From: Rhodospirillales bacterium
GTDB taxonomy: Bacteria; Pseudomonadota; Alphaproteobacteria; JAJFIK01
Assembly (NCBI GenBank): GCA_021775005.1
Contig: JAJFIK010000035.1
Coordinates: 1 to 49,495, forward strand
Direction: 5' to 3'
Length of the DNA stretch: 49,495 nt
Positions within the stretch are counted from its first letter, which is position 1; each line of letters opens with the position of its first letter. Below are positions 10,501 through 18,997 of the stretch, in pieces. The notes beneath the pieces are model-generated. The model saw only the letters and a list, made by a program, of their open reading frames with translations, was not told where the DNA came from and did no database searches. Made by a program: the position numbers and the translations under genes.

Positions 10501-12428
10501 TGCGTCTCATGGCCGTTGCGGTTTCGGACGCGCGCATTGGCCAAGCCGAGCAAACCCTCACAGTCCGTGATGCCGTGGTGGCAGAACTCAGTCTACCGCG
10601 CTTTCTGGCCCCAAGTGACCGTGCGGAAGCGACATTGTCTGTACACAATGTGGATGGTCCATCGGGCACCTATCAGGTGATGCTCACAACCGAAGGCCCC
10701 CTCGCCACATCCCAAAGCGAAAGCCTCACCGTTGACCTGGCGCAAGGCGCACGGCAGGAAATGGCAATCGCGCTCGAAGCGCTTGAGCCTGGCATTGCTA
10801 CCGTTCGCATGGACGTGGCTGGTCCGGGCGATTTTCATCGCGCGAGATCATGGCCAATTCAAGTGCGCCCGGCACAACGGCCAGAGGAGCGTGAAAGTGT
10901 TGAGCTCTTTAGCGCCGGTGCCGACTACACCCTTCCTGCAACGCTGACCGATGGTTTGATCCCCTCAACCGCAGCGGCGGCGGTAAGTGTCAGTACTACG
11001 CGGGGGTTTGATACCGCCGGGTTGCTGCGCAGTCTTGATCGTTATCCCTATGGCTGCTTGGAGCAAACCGTCAGCCGCGCATTCCCGCTGCTCTATTTTG
11101 GTGATTTGGCAAGCGCTGCGGGGCTTGACGCAGACCAAGCGCTCGATGTGCGTCTGCAAACATCTGTTGATCGCGTTTTAGATATGCAGCGCTCAAACGG
11201 CAGCTTTGGCATGTGGGGCTATATGAGTGCTGAGGCTGAAGCTTGGCTCTCGCTTTATGCCGTTGAGTTTCTCACGGAAGCCAAGGCCCAGGGGCTGATC
11301 GTGCCTCATGATGCCTTGCGGCGCAGCTTTGATTGGGTGCGCCAACTTGCGGGGCAATCCTGGCGTGACCCCGAATTGCGCGCTTACGGGTTTTATCTCC
11401 TTGCAAGCCACGGTGATGTGGTGCCCGGCGATGTGCGTTATTTCCATGATCTGACACGCGCAAACATGACCGACGTCATGGGCCTCGCCCATTTGGCGGG
11501 GGCTCTTGATGCCATTGGCGATCGCGCGCGGGCATCGGTGACCTATGATCACGCTGTGCGTTTGGTAAGAGCGGCTCAGGCTGAAAGCTATGAAGCGCAG
11601 CGCTATGGCTCGCTGCTGCGCGATGTGGCGGGGCTCACCGCTATCGCCGCGCGATCTGGGCGCACCACCGTCCTCCCGGCTTTGTTTGATCGTATTGCAG
11701 AGCTTGGTCCTCGCTTGCGCTTTACGACAACGCAAGAAAAAGCGTGGCTGCTGTTTGCTGCTGAGGGCCTGTCGCGGCCTGGGGCAATGCTTGATGTCAG
11801 CGTCAGCGGCATTGTGGCGGTAAGCGGCACGGACCCGCTTGTTGCTGCGCCCACGGCCGCAGAGCTTGAAGGCGGGGCAAGTCTCGCCAATGCGGGCGAC
11901 GCGGATGTGTGGCGCACAGTATCGGTGTTTGGCGTTCCCGCAGAACCGCAACAAGCTGAGGCAAACGGGTTCGCCATGTCGCGCAGCTTCTACCGCCCCG
12001 ACGGCAGCATTGCTGATCTCACACAAGTGCAACAAAACGATCGTGTTATTGTGCTCATCGAAGGGCGCATGGGGGACAATTACTTCCGCGAGATGGCGGC
12101 GATGGATCTGCTGCCCGCGGGCTTTGAAATTGAAGCGACCCTTGCCAGCGGCGCGTATGACTGGCTGCCAGGTTTGACCATTACGCGCATGACCGAGGCT
12201 CGAGATGATCGGTTTGTGGCCGCGTTTGACATTGGCACCCGCTACCGCCCGCTTGCACCAGACAGTGAAGGGCGGCCGATCCGCCCGCGCTTTGCTGTGG
12301 GGTATGTGGCGCGCGCCATAACGCCAGGCACCTTCGCGCTGCCCCCTGCTTATGTGGAAGACATGTATCGCCCGGATGTGACGGCGCGAACCGCCATGGG
12401 CAGACTTATTATTGCGCGCGCCGAGTAA
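7551..12428 (+). CDS. Bacterial alpha-2-macroglobulin (YfhM type) with intact thioester
   Basis: Residues 8-24 form a single hydrophobic N-terminal segment. No lipobox is visible, so this is probably an inner-membrane-anchored periplasmic protein rather than a lipoprotein like E. coli YfhM. The protein is 1625 aa. A macroglobulin domain follows: IYRPGETVELM in the MG1-type region and the bait/MG7-like central part near DIVTPQQTLRFPV. The thioester motif is complete: Cys1169-Leu-Glu-Gln1172 in YPYGCLEQTVSR, inside the helical thioester domain. Family members trap attacking proteases by cleavage-triggered covalent linkage. The start at 7551 has GGAGG 7-8 nt upstream; a GTG at 7533 in the same frame lies before that site. 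pbpC follows after 6 nt, the classical pairing with peptidoglycan repair. Confidence 0.93.
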   Translation: MQRIFVMFVALAVVALAVIGFLSYRQIDTATDTAIVAQTTADDGAQSVAAVDDPGGVYEGPGDAIVFTRLQVDTASDAPEACLVFSEALDDSGTTRYGDYLQLDPDVKPSMRIDGPLLCLGGLSFNQSYQVTLREGLPAASGNLMPFDELVPVELRDRPAAAAFSGGVILPRDTGGGIPVTTVNIDTLSVRVLRVGERMLARLRQGLVDSTELYSYEASQVGDDQGALIWEGEMEIASVANQSVRTVFPLREVLDDQEPGAFLILAEDARESTSENSYWRGTAAQWIIETDIGLTTFQGDDGIHVFARALSSADALAQVSVSLVARNNEVLGAYDTDRNGEVHFEGPLTRGTGGLAPVAVMAHGPDGDFTYLDLRRPAFDLSDRGVSGRAVAGPIDAFLYTDRGIYRPGETVELMTLLRDRRASALDDVPLTIVVTRPDGVEVSRETHADQNAGALHTPINLSASAPRGQWRARAYVDTDAAPVGVAQFDVQDFVPERLEVIATPAADVLHAGNDVRIDVTARFLYGAPAAGMGGEAELRLTRDADPFEGYAEFSFGRVEERLDAELWPLSMPLTDANGSTTATGSLRNLPQSTAPLKGTARIAVFEPGGRATQALAEVQIRTRASYIGIRSAFEGRYVRSGSEAAFEFVSLDDNGARTALDAVSWQIVREVVNYQWYEVDGQWRYERIVRDRAIDAGTLQTSAAEIARVTDTLPWGTYRLIAEDANGEAEASVRFYVGWWGAASEDRPDQLIVTSGASTYGIGDTAAITIRPAVAGPATIVVATDHVIETRHVDVPADGLSVELPVSEEWGAGAYVLVTHYRALDEGDPRSPVRSVGLTWLEVDHADRLLDISLDAPDIVTPQQTLRFPVAVSGAGRGQVFLTVAAVDQGILQLTRFSSPDPVDHYFGKRRLGVDMRDDYGRLIRDTSGQFGPIRSGGDSAFGGAGLAVVPTRTVALFSGLVTLDRNGAGEVTLIIPDFAGELRLMAVAVSDARIGQAEQTLTVRDAVVAELSLPRFLAPSDRAEATLSVHNVDGPSGTYQVMLTTEGPLATSQSESLTVDLAQGARQEMAIALEALEPGIATVRMDVAGPGDFHRARSWPIQVRPAQRPEERESVELFSAGADYTLPATLTDGLIPSTAAAAVSVSTTRGFDTAGLLRSLDRYPYGCLEQTVSRAFPLLYFGDLASAAGLDADQALDVRLQTSVDRVLDMQRSNGSFGMWGYMSAEAEAWLSLYAVEFLTEAKAQGLIVPHDALRRSFDWVRQLAGQSWRDPELRAYGFYLLASHGDVVPGDVRYFHDLTRANMTDVMGLAHLAGALDAIGDRARASVTYDHAVRLVRAAQAESYEAQRYGSLLRDVAGLTAIAARSGRTTVLPALFDRIAELGPRLRFTTTQEKAWLLFAAEGLSRPGAMLDVSVSGIVAVSGTDPLVAAPTAAELEGGASLANAGDADVWRTVSVFGVPAEPQQAEANGFAMSRSFYRPDGSIADLTQVQQNDRVIVLIEGRMGDNYFREMAAMDLLPAGFEIEATLASGAYDWLPGLTITRMTEARDDRFVAAFDIGTRYRPLAPDSEGRPIRPRFAVGYVARAITPGTFALPPAYVEDMYRPDVTARTAMGRLIIARAE

Positions 12429-12434
12429 CGCCAA

Positions 12435-14534
12435 GTGAAGCGCTGGGGCACATTGCTAAAATGGACCGGCAGGGGCGGGGGTGCCGCTGTTGCTGTGCTG
12501 GTCTTGGCTCTGCTCAGCCTTGATCGCGCGTTGCCCCCTGATCTTCAGCGCTATGAAGAACGCTCAACCATTGTGCTCGATGCCCAAGGGGAGATCCTCC
12601 GCGCCTTCACCACATCAGACGGCATGTGGCGGCTTGGGGCGACGTCTGATGATGTCGACGCCAATTTCGTTCGCATGCTCGTCGCCTATGAAGACCAGCG
12701 GTACTATGTTCACCCCGGCGTTGATCCGCTTGCCCTTGGCCGCGCGCTTGGGCAATGGGCGGCGGCGGGTCGGCCCATATCCGGCGCATCAACTTTGACC
12801 ATGCAGACCGCGCGCCTGTTAGAGCCGCGCCCGCGCACTATTGCCGCAAAAGTCCTTGAGATGGCCCGCGCCCTGCAACTTGAATGGCGCTACAGCAAAT
12901 CAGAAATTCTCGACATTTATCTCACTCTCGCGCCCTATGGCGGGAACATAGAAGGGGTGCGTGCGGCGTCGCTTGCTTATTTTGGGCGTGAACCGGCAGA
13001 GCTTACGCCATCACAGTCGGCGATTTTGGTGGCGCTGCCCCGCTCCCCTGAACGGCTGCGCCCGGACCGGTTTCAAGACGCGCTGGCTGAGGCGCGCAAC
13101 CTTGTGCTCGCCCGCGTTATGGGCACCGGGTTGATTGATGCGCAAGTCTATGATGAGGCCCTGGAAGACCCTGTACCACATGCGCGCGCGACACTGCCGT
13201 TTCGCAGTCCGCACTTGGCGCGGCGTCTCTACGGTGCCTCTCAAGGCGCAACCGAAATCCAAACTCATATTGATGGGCCCTTGCAGGATTATGTGGAGCA
13301 ACTGGCGCGGCAAACTCGCCTACAGCTTGAACCCGAAGCCAACATGGCGGCGCTGGTCGTTGAAAATGCAACGGGCCGCGTTGTCGCTTATCTCGGCGCG
13401 GCGGATTTTTGGGCACCGGCGGGGCAGGTTGATTTGGTGCGCGCCGAGCGTTCACCTGGGTCAGCACTGAAGCCATTTATCTATGGGCTTGCCTTTGAAG
13501 ATCTGCTATTGCACCCGGAAACCCTCATTGATGATCGCACCATTTTATTTGGGGCTTATGCTCCGCAAAACTTTGATCGCGAACACCTTGGGACCATCTC
13601 TGTGCGCACGGCCTTGCAACAATCGCTAAACGTACCGGCGGTGGCGGTGCTTGATCAAGTCGGTCCCATGCGGCTTGCGGCCCGCCTTCGCCAAGCGGGT
13701 GCGGCGCTTTCCTTTGGGCAATTGGGGGCGGAGCCATCACTCCCGCTGGCCCTTGGGGGTGTGGGGATCACCCTTGAAGACCTCACCATGCTCTATGCAG
13801 GTATTGCGCGGGAAGGGGCGGTGCCGTCACTTCGCTTTGTTGATGGGGCCGATGAAGATGACTCGCGTCAGATTATGAGTGCCACTGCAGCCTGGTATCT
13901 TGATGATGTATTGCGCGGCTCGCCACTGCCGGAAGGGTTTGGGCAGGCGCAAGGGGCGCTTCGGCCGCAAGCCATCGCGTTTAAAACTGGAACGTCTTAT
14001 GGCTATCGCGATGCCTGGGCGATTGGATTTACCGGTGCCTACACAGTGGGGGTATGGGTTGGGCGGGCCGATGGTTCACCGCGTCCGGGTTCTTATGGCC
14101 GCAACACGGCAGCGCCATTGCTCTTTCAGATTTTCGATCAAATGGACCCCAGCGACGCCGGGCGCGATCTGCCCGATGACATTATCATTGCGCGATCCTA
14201 TCGAGATCTTCCAACGCGGTTGCGCTTCTTTGAACCGCCGGGGCGAGATTTTTCCGTTGCTGCGCAGCAAAGGGCGACGCCCTTGCAGATCGCGTTTCCG
14301 CCGCCCGGCACCGTAGTGGACCTGACGTCGACGACAACAATTGCCATGCCCTTGCGCGCCAATGGAGGCACGCCGCCGTTGCGATGGCTTATCGATGGTG
14401 AGGTGCTGCCGGCATCCGACCGATTTGAGCGCCCGGTATGGGAACCACGCGAACCGGGGTTTGTTGAGATCACGGTGATTGATGCAGCCGGAGAAGCGGA
14501 TCACGCAGCGGTACGCCTGCGGATCACACCCTAA
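12435..14534 (+). CDS. pbpC: Penicillin-binding protein 1C
   Basis: This bifunctional peptidoglycan synthase is 699 aa, begins with GTG and has one membrane anchor (about residues 16-30). The GT51 glycosyltransferase domain shows catalytic Glu86 in VAYEDQRYYVHPGVD, then GASTLTMQTARLL and the KSEILDIYL motif. The transpeptidase domain shows Ser343-x-x-Lys346 in SPGSALKPF, Ser397-Leu-Asn in QQSLNVPAV and Lys517-Thr-Gly in FKTGTSYGYRDAW. The last ~90 residues (from about ATPLQIAFPPPGTVVDL) match the small beta domain that ends PBP1C proteins. The gene follows the alpha-2-macroglobulin by 6 nt, so the two are one transcript. Known biology of this pair is defence of the periplasm plus wall repair. 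Confidence 0.95.
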   Translation: MKRWGTLLKWTGRGGGAAVAVLVLALLSLDRALPPDLQRYEERSTIVLDAQGEILRAFTTSDGMWRLGATSDDVDANFVRMLVAYEDQRYYVHPGVDPLALGRALGQWAAAGRPISGASTLTMQTARLLEPRPRTIAAKVLEMARALQLEWRYSKSEILDIYLTLAPYGGNIEGVRAASLAYFGREPAELTPSQSAILVALPRSPERLRPDRFQDALAEARNLVLARVMGTGLIDAQVYDEALEDPVPHARATLPFRSPHLARRLYGASQGATEIQTHIDGPLQDYVEQLARQTRLQLEPEANMAALVVENATGRVVAYLGAADFWAPAGQVDLVRAERSPGSALKPFIYGLAFEDLLLHPETLIDDRTILFGAYAPQNFDREHLGTISVRTALQQSLNVPAVAVLDQVGPMRLAARLRQAGAALSFGQLGAEPSLPLALGGVGITLEDLTMLYAGIAREGAVPSLRFVDGADEDDSRQIMSATAAWYLDDVLRGSPLPEGFGQAQGALRPQAIAFKTGTSYGYRDAWAIGFTGAYTVGVWVGRADGSPRPGSYGRNTAAPLLFQIFDQMDPSDAGRDLPDDIIIARSYRDLPTRLRFFEPPGRDFSVAAQQRATPLQIAFPPPGTVVDLTSTTTIAMPLRANGGTPPLRWLIDGEVLPASDRFERPVWEPREPGFVEITVIDAAGEADHAAVRLRITP

Positions 14535-14536
14535 CA

Positions 14537-14560
14537 GCCCCGTCGCTACGCAGACGGGGC
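14537..14560 (+). terminator. Terminator hairpin after pbpC
   Basis: GCCCCGTC (14537-14544) and GACGGGGC (14553-14560) give a perfect 8-bp GC-rich stem with an 8-nt loop, starting 3 nt after the pbpC stop. There is no U-run, so termination may be imperfect. A second small hairpin follows. Confidence 0.6.
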
Positions 14561-14571
14561 GCTAGAGATGA

Positions 14572-14593
14572 AGCGGCCCATAACAGAGCCGCT
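14572..14593 (+). terminator. Second hairpin downstream of pbpC
   Basis: AGCGGC (14572-14577) and GCCGCT (14588-14593) pair over 6 bp and are followed by ATTTGATT. It sits 12 nt past the main pbpC hairpin and may back it up. Confidence 0.35.
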
Positions 14594-14699
14594 ATTTGAT
14601 TGCCTTGAGACCCCCACCATTTATCGCGGCACTACCGGCCAAGATCTTCAAGACAAGGCGTACCCTTTCAAAGAATAATTGGTATCTCGTAAACGTCAG

Positions 14700-14723
14700 A
14701 TATGATCCGTACTCAGATCATAT
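14700..14723. repeat. AT-rich 8-bp inverted repeat upstream of the cobalamin riboswitch
   Basis: ATATGATC (14700-14707) and GATCATAT (14716-14723) are perfect complements separated by 8 nt, followed by TTCGTT. This lies about 120 bp before the riboswitch, where its promoter should be. It could be a protein-binding operator or a weak terminator. The rest of 14,594-14,840 holds no convincing gene. Confidence 0.4.
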
Positions 14724-14840
14724 TTCGTTAGGGAATATTACGTATTGGTAAATCATAACCGCCGCCGGCACCGGCCAAATTCGCCTAAGTCCCTGCATTT
14801 CCACGCAAATCTAATCCCCTTGCACCGTGTCCGGAATCCT

Positions 14841-15033
14841 GCCTATGGTGCGCCCGTGACGGTCTCCCGCAAGGGAGTGAAAAGGGAATGCAGCGTGGTT
14901 CGTATTTTGAACCTCAACTGCGGCTGTTCCCGCAACTGTGACCGGTGAGTTCGACCGCATGAAGCCACTGAGGTGTTTGCCTTGGGAAGGCGCGGATTCG
15001 AGTGATCGAGCCGGAAGCCAGGAGACCTGCCTT
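14841..15033 (+). promoter_or_regulatory. Cobalamin (AdoCbl) riboswitch
   Basis: The conserved B12-aptamer blocks appear in order. A GGTGCGCCCGTGA start is followed by a hairpin CTCCCGCAAGGGAG with AAAAGGGAA at 14,881. CTGTTCCCGCAACTGTGACCGG follows at about 14,922-14,944, then GAAGCCACTG near 14,961. The B12-box core GCCAGGAGACCTGCC lies at about 15,017-15,031. In this class, bound adenosylcobalamin folds the RNA and represses the downstream gene. Here that gene is the TonB receptor at 15,256 and the whole uptake operon behind it. Exact ends are approximate. Confidence 0.95.
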
Positions 15034-15046
15034 CACAGTCGCCCAC

Positions 15047-15070
15047 CCTTTGGTCGGGATTTGCCAAAGG
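15047..15070 (+). promoter_or_regulatory. Hairpin after the B12 aptamer, possible expression platform
   Basis: CCTTTGG (15047-15053) and CCAAAGG (15064-15070) form a 7-bp stem with a 10-nt loop 14 nt past the aptamer. No T-run follows, so a translational or Rho-linked platform is more likely than an intrinsic terminator. Another ~185 nt of leader with no obvious gene separates it from the receptor start codon. Confidence 0.4.
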
Positions 15071-15255
15071 AGCGTTCAACCGCAGTGGCGACACGTAAGT
15101 GTGAGCTAGCGGGAGTCGAGGGGCGTGGTTTCGTCATTCAATATCCAATTGTATCGATTTAGGTCCCACGTGTGCCTTGTGCGCGCGGGCCGTGCATCTA
15201 TGCGTTCGGGATTTCCGTCCTCACACATTCAACGCCAATGTGAGGAAAACGAGGC

Positions 15256-17145
15256 ATGACCTATCAGAAAATGAAATTACTTGCGGTTCTCTTGATGATG
15301 ACCGCTACAGCGCCAGCGCTGGCGCAGGAAATCACCACTGCTGACGAAGAAACATTTGTCGTGACGTCTCATCGCCGGGATGTGCCATTGCGGCAAGTGG
15401 GTACCAGCATTTCCATTGTCACCGCAGAAGAGCTTCAAGCGCAGGGCATTGTTTATGTGGAGGATGCCTTGCGGCGTTTACCGGGCGTTACAGTATCCGC
15501 CAGCGGCGGGCCAGGGGGGCTATCGACTGTGCGGTTGCGCGGCGAAGAAGGCTATCGCACGTTAGTGCTTATTGACGGTATCCGCGTGTCGGACCCGGTC
15601 GGTCCACAGGTTGCGGTGAACTTCACCACCCTGACAGTTGCGGCCCTAGAGCGGATCGAAGTGTTACGTGGTCCGCAGGCCCTTCTTTATGGCGCTGATG
15701 CCATTGGCGGCGTCATCAACATCATCACCAAGCGTGGTGAAACGAACACCTATGCTGCTGCGGCTGAGACCGGCAGTTTTGGAACCCACACTCTGCAAGG
15801 CTTTGTTTCCGGCAACAGCAACGGTGTTGATGGGGCCATAGGAGGTAGCTTTACGCGAACGGAAGGGTTCTCAGCTAAGGAGGGCGATCCGACTCTCGGT
15901 GACAATGATGGCTACAACAATCTCACCCTCCACGGTGTTGTGGGGGTGGATTTGGGAGAAACCACGCGGATTGAGTTTGTCGGCCGCTATGTGGACGCCG
16001 CTGCACAATTTGATGGCTTTTCTTTCGATCCCGATCGCACACTTCTAACCGAAGAGATCGCGGCCCGCGTAGCGCTCACCCACAGCGGCGCCTTTGGTCT
16101 CACCCATACGCTTGCCTATAACTTCTTTCAAATTCGCCGTAATGATCTTGATGGCGGCATGCCAACATTGAGTTTTTTCGGATCGCCCGTCTCACAATTC
16201 GATGGGGACCGCCACGAAGTTGAATACCTCGGTGTGCTAGACCCCGTGAACGGTCACGGCCTGACCTTCGGGGCTGAATATGAAAGCTCGGAAATCACCA
16301 CGGATGCATTGAGTGATTCAACCAGTACTCTTGCCGTCTTTGCTGAATGGCAGGCGGAATGGGCAGCCAATTTTTTTACCACCGTGGGCGGGCGGTTCGA
16401 TGCTCCGGAGGATTTCGGCGACCATGTATCCTTACGCGCGACCGCGGCATTTCTACCGGCGCTCTTTCAAGACCATGAAACAAAACTACGCGCCAGCGTT
16501 GGCACCGGGTTTCGTGCGCCGAGCCTATTTGAACAAGCTACCAATGCCGCGGTGTTTCTGCCCGAATTAGAGGAAGAAACAGCCATCGGGTTTGACATTG
16601 GCGTTGAGCAGGACGTGCTCGCCGGGCGCGGGCGCGTGGCGGTGACCTATTTCGATCAGCGCATCGAGAATGAAATCCGTTTTGATAATGTATTCTTTTC
16701 TGGCTATTTCCAATCAAACGGCACCTCCCATTCTCGTGGGGTGGAAGTTGAGGGAGAAATTCAATTGCTGGAAAACCTGCGCCTTAGTTCGCAGTACACA
16801 TTCACAGATGCCACGGTAAACTCGCCAGACCCTGAGAACGGCCTGCCGCGGGTGAGGCGTCCGCGTCATATGACCTCCACTGATCTTGATTTTGATGCCC
16901 TCCGCGGGCGGCTGAGGCTCAATTTAAACTTGCGCACCGCTGCTGAGAGCGAAGATGGTTTCCGCGAGTTTCGCAGTGATCTGGATGACTATGGTGTTGT
17001 CGGTGCCGCCGCGTCGTTCAACATCGCTAATGGCGTTGCGCTGACGGCCCGCGCTGTCAATATCTTTGACGAGGACTACCAAGAAGTCATGGGCTTTCAA
17101 AACACCGGTCGATCTGCCTATGTGGGGGTGCGAGTGAAGCTCTGA
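15256..17145 (+). CDS. btuB: TonB-dependent outer-membrane receptor for cobalamin
   Basis: The protein is 629 aa with a signal peptide ending PALAQ (about residue 24). A TonB-box-like ETFVVTS follows at the mature N-terminus. The plug domain shows VEDALRRLPGVTVS, LRGEEGYRTLVLIDGIRVSDP and the plug-to-barrel consensus RIEVLRGPQALLYGADAIGGVINIITK (read in parts). The barrel ends with an aromatic-rich GRSAYVGVRVKL. The specificity assignment as a vitamin B12 receptor rests on the riboswitch upstream and the binding-protein-dependent transporter that follows. A GAGG ribosome-binding site lies 6 nt before the ATG. Its stop overlaps the next start by one base (TGATGA at 17,143). Confidence 0.9.
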   Translation: MTYQKMKLLAVLLMMTATAPALAQEITTADEETFVVTSHRRDVPLRQVGTSISIVTAEELQAQGIVYVEDALRRLPGVTVSASGGPGGLSTVRLRGEEGYRTLVLIDGIRVSDPVGPQVAVNFTTLTVAALERIEVLRGPQALLYGADAIGGVINIITKRGETNTYAAAAETGSFGTHTLQGFVSGNSNGVDGAIGGSFTRTEGFSAKEGDPTLGDNDGYNNLTLHGVVGVDLGETTRIEFVGRYVDAAAQFDGFSFDPDRTLLTEEIAARVALTHSGAFGLTHTLAYNFFQIRRNDLDGGMPTLSFFGSPVSQFDGDRHEVEYLGVLDPVNGHGLTFGAEYESSEITTDALSDSTSTLAVFAEWQAEWAANFFTTVGGRFDAPEDFGDHVSLRATAAFLPALFQDHETKLRASVGTGFRAPSLFEQATNAAVFLPELEEETAIGFDIGVEQDVLAGRGRVAVTYFDQRIENEIRFDNVFFSGYFQSNGTSHSRGVEVEGEIQLLENLRLSSQYTFTDATVNSPDPENGLPRVRRPRHMTSTDLDFDALRGRLRLNLNLRTAAESEDGFREFRSDLDDYGVVGAAASFNIANGVALTARAVNIFDEDYQEVMGFQNTGRSAYVGVRVKL

Positions 17146-18014
17146 TGAACCATCAATCGGCAGCAATGGGACTAACCGCGCTTTGCGCCTTGCTTGTGGC
17201 TGCTCCCGTTGCTGCAGATGTTTTGCCGCGCGCGGCTTCCGTTTCTGTTTGCACTGATCAATATTTGGTTGCCATCGCGGATCGTGATCAGGTGGCGGCG
17301 GTGTCATGGCAGGCAACATCAGCGCGGTCCCCTGTGCGGGAACGCGCCATGGGTCTGCCGCAGACCTTGGGTTCCGCGGAAGAACTGATCGCGGTCCAGG
17401 CCGAAGTTGTTCTGTTTGATCCTTATGGCTATCAGACTGTCGCCGGGCTCCTGCCGGAATACGGTATTACCGTGCACCGTGTTGGTGATCCGCTGCGGCT
17501 TGAGGATGTTGAATCGGAAATAGTGCGCATTGGCACTTCCTTGGGGCAGCAGGCTATCGCGGCGCAATTGGCGAGCGAGCTAGCGGCGCGGCGGGTTGCA
17601 CTGGAAGCCAATCAACCGCTCACGCGACCAACCGCACTTTACGTGACTCCGGGGGGTAGCGGTGCGGGGGCGAACACATTTGTCGATGCGGTGTTGCGCC
17701 TAGCGGGCTTTCGCAATTTGCAGGCGGAGCTGGGGCACGAAGGATGGCGGCGCATTCCACTGGAACAATTGGTGGCGACGCCGCCGGACGTTTTGGTGTT
17801 AAGTTTTTTTGCCTCGTCTGACCCCGGCCTTGCGGACGGGTTTTTGCGGCACCCAAGATTTCGCGACCTTCTGACTCATGTGCCCATCATTGAGGTTCCC
17901 GCAGCGCCCTGGGTCTGCGCCGGACCGTTTCTCCTTGATGCGGCGGAATACCTTAGTGTAGAGCGTGAACGCCGCTTCCCCTCGGCGGACGAATTGATGG
18001 AGCAAAACCCTTGA
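17145..18014 (+). CDS. btuF: Periplasmic cobalamin-binding protein of the ABC importer
   Basis: The protein is 289 aa with a Sec signal peptide cut after PVAA (about residue 24). It is a class III substrate-binding protein of the BtuF/FhuD type: a short N-lobe starting SVSVCTDQYLVAIAD, then LGSAEELIAVQAEVVLFD, a long connecting helix, and a C-lobe with PTALYVTPGGSGAGANTFVDAVLRLAG (read in parts). Some related family members bind iron-siderophores, so B12 specificity comes from operon context. Its ATG overlaps the receptor stop. Its own stop overlaps the permease TTG start (TTGA at 18,011), so all four genes are translationally coupled. Confidence 0.85.
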   Translation: MNHQSAAMGLTALCALLVAAPVAADVLPRAASVSVCTDQYLVAIADRDQVAAVSWQATSARSPVRERAMGLPQTLGSAEELIAVQAEVVLFDPYGYQTVAGLLPEYGITVHRVGDPLRLEDVESEIVRIGTSLGQQAIAAQLASELAARRVALEANQPLTRPTALYVTPGGSGAGANTFVDAVLRLAGFRNLQAELGHEGWRRIPLEQLVATPPDVLVLSFFASSDPGLADGFLRHPRFRDLLTHVPIIEVPAAPWVCAGPFLLDAAEYLSVERERRFPSADELMEQNP

Positions 18015-18997
18015 GGCTGAACCTCATCTTGCTCGCCATTTTGACGACCCTGGGGCTGGTCTCCCTCAGCATTGGCTACACCAGCATTGACGCCTTTAGC
18101 ATTTGGGCTGCGCTTTTGGGCATGGGTGAGCCCTCGACGATTATTATCGCGCAGGACTTCCGCTTACCGCGAACGCTTCTGGCGGCATTGGTGGGGGGTG
18201 CGCTCGGGCTTTGCGGTGCCGCGCTGCAGGGCCTTTTGCGCAATCCCTTGGCGGAACCTGGAAATATTGGCGTCACGTCGGGCGCGGCCCTTGGGGCGGT
18301 CATCGCGCTTTATTTCGGATTTGCGGCGCTCTCGCCATGGGCCTTGCCTGCCGGTGCCATCTTGGGCGCGGGCGCTGTTGTGGTGTTGATCTTCCTTCTT
18401 GCTTCTGCCGATGGAGACACCACGGCGTTGATCCTTGCTGGCGTCGCCATCAGCTCCATCGCTATGGCGCTTACGGCCCTTGCCATGAACCTCTCGCCAA
18501 ACCCTTGGGCCTTGGGAGAAATTGTTTATTGGCTCATGGGGTCGGTGCGCGACCGCAGCATGGCGGATGTTATGCTCGCCTCCCCGTTTATCATGTTTGG
18601 CGGCGCATTGGTGTTGACCACTGCGCGCGGTCTTGATGCGCTTGTGCTTGGGGAGGCAACGGCGCATTCACTTGGTGTGAACCTGCGCAGCGTTCGCCTG
18701 AGGATTATTTTCGGGACAGCGTTGGCGGTCGGCGGCGCGGTGGCCGTGGCGGGGGCTATAGGATTTGTTGGCCTTATTGTGCCGCACGTTCTGCGCCCCT
18801 TTACCGGATATGTGCCCAGCAAATTGTTACTCCCCAGCGCGCTCGGTGGGGCGATCCTGCTTCTTGCCGCTGATACCTCCATTCGCGCCCTAACCCAGGT
18901 GACCGGGTCAGAGCTTTATCTCGGTGTCTTCACCGCCCTCATTGGCGGGCCGTTCTTTGTCTATTTGGTTTATCGCATTCGCGGGGGGCTGTTCTGA
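18011..18997 (+). CDS. btuC: Cobalamin ABC transporter permease (FecCD/BtuC family)
   Basis: The protein is 328 aa with about ten hydrophobic helices. FecCD-family signatures are plain: FRLPRTLLAALVGGALGLCGAALQGLLRNPLAEPGNIGV (read in parts) near residue 50, GEATAHSLGVNL in the cytoplasmic loop that contacts the ATPase, and GFVGLIVPHVLRPFTG near residue 255. It forms the inner-membrane channel for B12 handed over by the binding protein. The start is TTG at 18,011, inside the previous stop region, and the next gene's ATG overlaps its stop by one base at 18,997. Confidence 0.9.
   Translation: MRLNLILLAILTTLGLVSLSIGYTSIDAFSIWAALLGMGEPSTIIIAQDFRLPRTLLAALVGGALGLCGAALQGLLRNPLAEPGNIGVTSGAALGAVIALYFGFAALSPWALPAGAILGAGAVVVLIFLLASADGDTTALILAGVAISSIAMALTALAMNLSPNPWALGEIVYWLMGSVRDRSMADVMLASPFIMFGGALVLTTARGLDALVLGEATAHSLGVNLRSVRLRIIFGTALAVGGAVAVAGAIGFVGLIVPHVLRPFTGYVPSKLLLPSALGGAILLLAADTSIRALTQVTGSELYLGVFTALIGGPFFVYLVYRIRGGLF

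Noticed and set aside
14745-15162. Short open frames inside the B12 leader
   Set aside because: They lie within or next to the riboswitch and have no coding features; the RNA explains the conservation.
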